From assembly GCA_964527325.1 (NCBI GenBank), contig CAZGNU010000032.1, positions 1-19,503 of the forward strand: a stretch of 19,503 bases of DNA. Direction: 5' to 3'. This document shows, piece after piece, positions 16,891 through 19,503 of this stretch. The notes beneath the pieces are model-generated. The model made no database searches, was not told the DNA's origin, and worked only from the letters and a program-made list of their open reading frames with translations. The stretch is from UBA6164 sp964527325. Its GTDB lineage: Bacteria > Patescibacteriota > Gracilibacteria > BD1-5 > UBA6164. Numbering within the stretch: the stretch's first letter is position 1; each line of letters starts with the position of its first letter. The position numbers and the translations under genes are program-made.

Positions 16891-17934
16891 ATGACAGAAA
16901 AAATGAAGGCAAATATGATATTTAACCCGAAGGGGAATGATGACGTATCAGCTAGAACAATAATAAAATGAAATACTACAGGTTTATTTCAATTAAATGC
17001 AGTAAAATATAATTGGGCAAAATCATTATATCAAGTAATGGTATGAAATTTTTGGGTACCTGAAAAAGTATCATGACTAACAGATGATGCTACACAATTT
17101 AAAAATGCATTGAGTGATGATGAAAGAGTTGCTTATAAATGAATATTATCTTTTTTGATATTTTTAGATTCAATTCAAACAGTAAACCTACCAAATTTTA
17201 ATGATTATATTACAGCTCCAGAAGTAAATCTAATATTATCTATTCAGGCTTATCAAGAAGCAATTCATTCTCAATCATATGCTACAATGCTTGAAACTAT
17301 TGTAGATAGTAAAGAAAGGGATGAAATTTACTATTTTTGGAGAAATGATAAACATTTACTTGAAAGAAATGAATATATTTGAAAAATTTATCAAGATTTT
17401 GTAGATAAACCAAATGATAAAAATTTCTTTAAATGAATTATATGAAATTTTTTACTTGAAAGTATTTATTTCTACAATGGTTTTGCTTTTTTTGATACTC
17501 TAGCAGATCAAGGTAAGATGGGAGCAACAAGTAGAATGATCAATTACATTAGAAGAGATGAGCTAACTCATATAACTATCTTTGCAAATATAATAAAAGA
17601 AATAAAAACAGAGTTTCCAGAAATGTATGATGAAAAAATGATTATTGACATGATGGATTTAGCAGTAAAACAAGAAATAAAATGGAGTAAACATATTCTA
17701 TGAAAAAATATAATATGAATGTGACATGAAAATATTGAAAACTACACAAAATGGTTAGCAAATGAAAGACTAAATATGCTTTGAATCACACCAATATATA
17801 AAAATGTAGTTTCTAACCCATACAAACACCTAGACAGAATCCAAGACAACAACTGAGAAAAATGAAATTTCTTCGAATCAACAGTTACGAATTATGCACA
17901 ATCAAGTGCTATGAATGGGAGCTGGGATTTTTAG
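16891..17934 (+). CDS. nrdB: Class I ribonucleotide reductase, beta (radical) subunit
   Basis: 347 aa. It holds a dinuclear metal site and a tyrosyl radical that starts catalysis in NrdA. All ligands are seen: D93 (FLDSIQ), E123 and H126 (QEAIHSQSY), E190 (FLLESIYF), E224 and H227 (RRDELTHI). The radical tyrosine is Y130, spaced as in E. coli (E115, H118, Y122). The chain ends AQSSAMNGSWDF, an interaction tail for alpha. It is the last gene of the operon led by the anaerobic nrdD, with a terminator after it. nrdA is elsewhere. There are many TGA glycines. The first ATG (16891) was chosen; ATG codons 5 or 9 are possible. Confidence 0.96.
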
Positions 17935-17950
17935 AAAAAATATTAATGTA

Positions 17951-17993
17951 AAAATTAGAAAAAGTTATAATAATTAGCTTTTTCTAATTTTTT
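17951..17993 (+). terminator. Terminator of the nrdD operon
   Basis: AAAATTAGAAAAAG (17951-17964) pairs with CTTTTTCTAATTTT (17978-17991), 14 bp with a 13-nt loop, followed by TT. It lies 17 nt after the nrdB stop. Confidence 0.85.
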
Positions 17994-18037
17994 GTATATA
18001 GTAAAAATATATAAAAAGAATATATTAATACAAAGCA

Positions 18038-18436
18038 ATGAAAAAAGAAAAAACAATAAAATTAAAAACTGAAATATCAAATCTAAGAGGGAAGGCTTTA
18101 GAGAAAAGAATACAAACTTTTTTAAATAGTAATAATAAAATAATTTGTAAGTGATTAAATAGGAGGCCTGTATTTATCAGTAATTATTTAAAAGATGTTT
18201 GATTAAGAAATGATGGACATAATAGAATGAAAGCATTTTTTAGTTCAATAGAATTAATTAAAAAAGCAAAAATTATTAGTGATTCTCAAAGAATATGAAG
18301 AAAATTATTTTCATATGAATTTAAATGATTTACTCCTAAATGAAATTTAGTTTGAGTTCATATTAAAGAGTTTCGTGAAGCAAAAAATAAAACATTAAAA
18401 TTAATATCCAATTTTCGGGACAATAAAAAAGTATAG
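18038..18436 (+). CDS. Unrecognised small basic protein (possible barnase/EndoU-like fold)
   Basis: 132 aa, very rich in Lys/Arg. The N-terminal half is helical (KTEISNLRGKALEKRIQTFL). A middle segment RMKAFFSSIELIKKAKIISD is followed by a beta region FSYEFKGFTPKGNLVGVHIK and EFREAKNKTLKLISNFRDNK. The beta part loosely recalls phage-associated barnase/EndoU-like (PBECR) nuclease domains with their G-x-x-V-G-V-H-I core, but this is only an impression and no catalytic set can be assigned. Codon 127 is CGG, the only in-frame CGG found in this window. No convincing promoter was seen. The last codons overlap the T tract of the opposite-strand ncRNA terminator. Confidence 0.6.
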
Positions 18437-18472
18437 GTTTAGTTAGATACGAGCCCTATCACCACCTATACT
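18425..18472 (-). terminator. Terminator of the small RNA
   Basis: Minus-strand reading: AGTATAGG (18465-18472), 27-nt loop, CCTATACT (18430-18437), then six T. It overlaps the 3' end of the convergent gene at 18038-18436. Confidence 0.7.
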
Positions 18473-18546
18473 CATGATTTAAGGCTTATAACACAGAAAT
18501 TACATTCTGATTTTTCAGTTATAAGGTTGAAACTTAAACCCTTTGT
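18425..18546 (-). ncRNA. Probable structured small RNA, family not recognised
   Basis: About 122 nt on the minus strand between a strong promoter (18553-18581) and a rho-independent terminator. Near the 5' end GGUUUAAG pairs with CUUAAAUC (8 bp with one GU). Inside it CUUAUAAC pairs with GUUAUAAG (8 bp), and inside that CAGAA pairs with UUCUG or, alternatively, CUGA pairs with UCAG. The 3' domain is the terminator hairpin AGUAUAGG / CCUAUACU with a 27-nt loop that contains GAUA..UAUC. A competing pairing exists between the 5' GGUUUAAGUU and AACUAAACC beside the terminator. There is no minus-strand ORF downstream, so it is not a leader. It is not tRNA, tmRNA or SRP RNA (signature sequences absent). 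Confidence 0.65.
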
Positions 18547-18552
18547 ACAATT

Positions 18553-18581
18553 ATTATATATAGAATTTAAAGTAAATGCAA
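18553..18581 (-). promoter_or_regulatory. Promoter of the small RNA
   Basis: Minus-strand -35 TTGCAT (18576-18581), 17-bp spacer, perfect -10 TATAAT (18553-18558). Predicted start near 18546. It diverges from the promoter at 18601. Confidence 0.7.
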
Positions 18582-18600
18582 GTTTTTTAATAATTTCTTG

Positions 18601-18628
18601 TTGACAAATCATAATATATACTAATAAT
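18601..18628 (+). promoter_or_regulatory. Promoter for the 252-aa protein gene
   Basis: Consensus -35 TTGACA (18601-18606), then an A/T-rich region with -10 candidates TAATAA or AATAAT (18622-18628) at 15-16 bp spacing. The leader is about 27 nt. Confidence 0.55.
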
Positions 18629-18661
18629 TAATTCTAAATTATTTTATAAATATATAATATT

Positions 18662-19420
18662 ATGAATTCACAAGACAGTAAAATTAATAGTATAGAAGAA
18701 GAACTTGATGCTGAATCATTAGTTTTATGAGCTTTAGATAATATAGATGACCATCAAGCCTTTAGGCTTTTAAATCCTTTATTAACAGGTAAGAAGTTAA
18801 TAGTTTGGGAAATAATAGAAAATAAAATTGAAGAGGCAAATAGTAAAGAAAAAAAACTAGAGGTTTGAGATAAAAATCAATGAGAGAATTTTGATATGAC
18901 TAAAGCAATAGATGAGTTAAAAGAAATAAGAAAAATAAGAAATAAATTATTTTTTTTAAGAGATAAAATTATTTTTTATTTATTATCTGATTCAGAGAAT
19001 GGTTTACTTGATATGTTATCAATGAAAATTTTTCCAGAAATTAAATTATTAAAATCTTCAATTCGTGAATCATTATATGCTATGGCATGTACGGTATGGC
19101 CAGAGAATTGAACATGATTAATAATAGAAAGAGATCAAATTACTTTAGAAATTATAAAAGAAATATATGAAAAATTAAATATATGTTGATGACAACCAGA
19201 AGAAGTAGTGAAACAAATAAGAGAGATTTCTAATGCAACTTTAGCTATTCAAGAACAAATAGAATTTTTAGAAGGTTTACAACCAGTAAATAATATGGTT
19301 TTAGATTCTTTACGTAAATATAGGGAAAAAATAGAATGATCATTAAGTTTAACAGAAGAAATAAGATTTGGTTATAAACAAGAATGTAGAACTAAAATTG
19401 AAGAATTAAAAAATAGTTAA
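18662..19420 (+). CDS. Unrecognised 252-aa helical protein
   Basis: 252 aa with TGA=Gly. There is no signal peptide or clear transmembrane helix. It is highly charged and nearly all helical: EEELDAESLVLGALDNIDDH, KAIDELKEIRKIRNKLFFLR, EIKLLKSSIRESLYAMACTV, EIIKEIYEKLNICGGQPEEV and a C-terminal VVKQIREISNATLAIQEQIE that looks like a coiled coil. CGGQPEEV looks like a turn between helices. It could be a cytoplasmic scaffold or a small partner protein. No family assignment is possible by eye. It has its own promoter with a consensus -35, is followed by a hairpin, and is not obviously linked to the nrd operon. Confidence 0.8.
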
Positions 19421-19424
19421 AAAT

Positions 19425-19451
19425 AAAGTATTGATTATTTATCAATACTTT
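19425..19451. terminator. Hairpin after the 252-aa protein gene
   Basis: A perfect 11-bp stem AAAGTATTGAT / ATCAATACTTT with loop TATTT. Only a short T run follows, so termination on the plus strand would rest mainly on the stem. Confidence 0.65.
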
Positions 19452-19503
19452 GAGACTGTGCAATAAACTGTGTAAATAGAAACAACGATTAGTTGTTTCT
19501 ATT
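19452..19503. mobile_element. Possible IS256-like terminal inverted repeat, element running off the right edge
   Basis: GAGACTGTGCAATAAACTGT followed by GTAAATAG contains the tandem ACTGTGCAATAA / ACTGTGTAAATA. From memory this form resembles the ends of IS256/Mutator-type insertion sequences. The transposase would lie to the right, outside the window. No second end or target duplication can be checked here. Confidence 0.35.
19475..19503. terminator. Hairpin at right edge
   Basis: A perfect 12-bp stem AATAGAAACAAC / GTTGTTTCTATT with loop GATTA, cut off by the window end. It could shield a transposase gene from outside transcription or be an ordinary terminator. Confidence 0.5.

Noticed and set aside
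18425..18546. T-box or other riboswitch (GGTGGT near the terminator)
   Set aside because: The T-box antiterminator sequence is not complete and no minus-strand gene lies downstream of the terminator.
1..19503. CRISPR array
   Set aside because: No set of regularly spaced direct repeats was seen anywhere. The repeats found are inverted and few.

Overview
The window is very AT-rich and is only readable if UGA codes for glycine (NCBI translation table 25). With TGA as a stop, nearly every gene breaks into fragments. With TGA read as Gly, 17 intact genes appear, and TGA falls on glycines that cannot vary: the PP-loop SGGKDS of TtcA, the Walker A of an ATPase, the GGE of a radical-SAM activase and the GGGxG loop of NrdA. 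This code, the small genes and the AT content point to Patescibacteria/CPR, either Gracilibacteria (BD1-5) or Absconditabacteria (SR1). I cannot decide between the two. A tRNA-Trp with anticodon CCA (reads UGG only) fits the code.

Layout. 1-240: GC-rich hairpin, tRNA-Trp, terminator. 241-1602 (minus): a small cyclic-nucleotide-binding-domain protein and a TtcA-like tRNA thiolase, separated by a 106-bp inverted-repeat element. 1712-4831 (plus): a large pilin-like protein with a C-terminal FISUMP-type domain, then a membrane-anchored FecR-like/Ig-like protein. 4857-7911 (minus): a thioredoxin-fold protein with a Cys-rich tail, ribosomal protein bL25, and a large membrane protein with a possible PP2C-like head and propeller-like tail. 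8116-9333 (plus): an AAA/DUF4143-type ATPase, followed by an orphan pilin leader fragment.

9549-17934 is a ribonucleotide-reductase island. nrdA (class I alpha) has its own promoter and terminator. A BrnT-like toxin/RHH antitoxin pair follows on the minus strand. Then comes a compact plus-strand operon: nrdD, a separate 63-codon ORF carrying the glycyl-radical domain, nrdG, nrdR and nrdB. The operon promoter carries two NrdR-box-like sites 33 bp apart. The anaerobic reductase therefore appears to be split into a catalytic chain and a stand-alone glycyl-radical chain, and the aerobic beta subunit is co-transcribed with the anaerobic system. The split is the most unusual feature in the window.

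18038-19503 holds an unrecognised small protein, a probable structured ncRNA of about 120 nt on the minus strand (good promoter, hairpins and terminator), an unrecognised 252-aa helical protein, and a possible IS256-like inverted-repeat end at the right edge.

No start codon has a clear Shine-Dalgarno sequence. Many starts are preceded directly by ATT or AAA.
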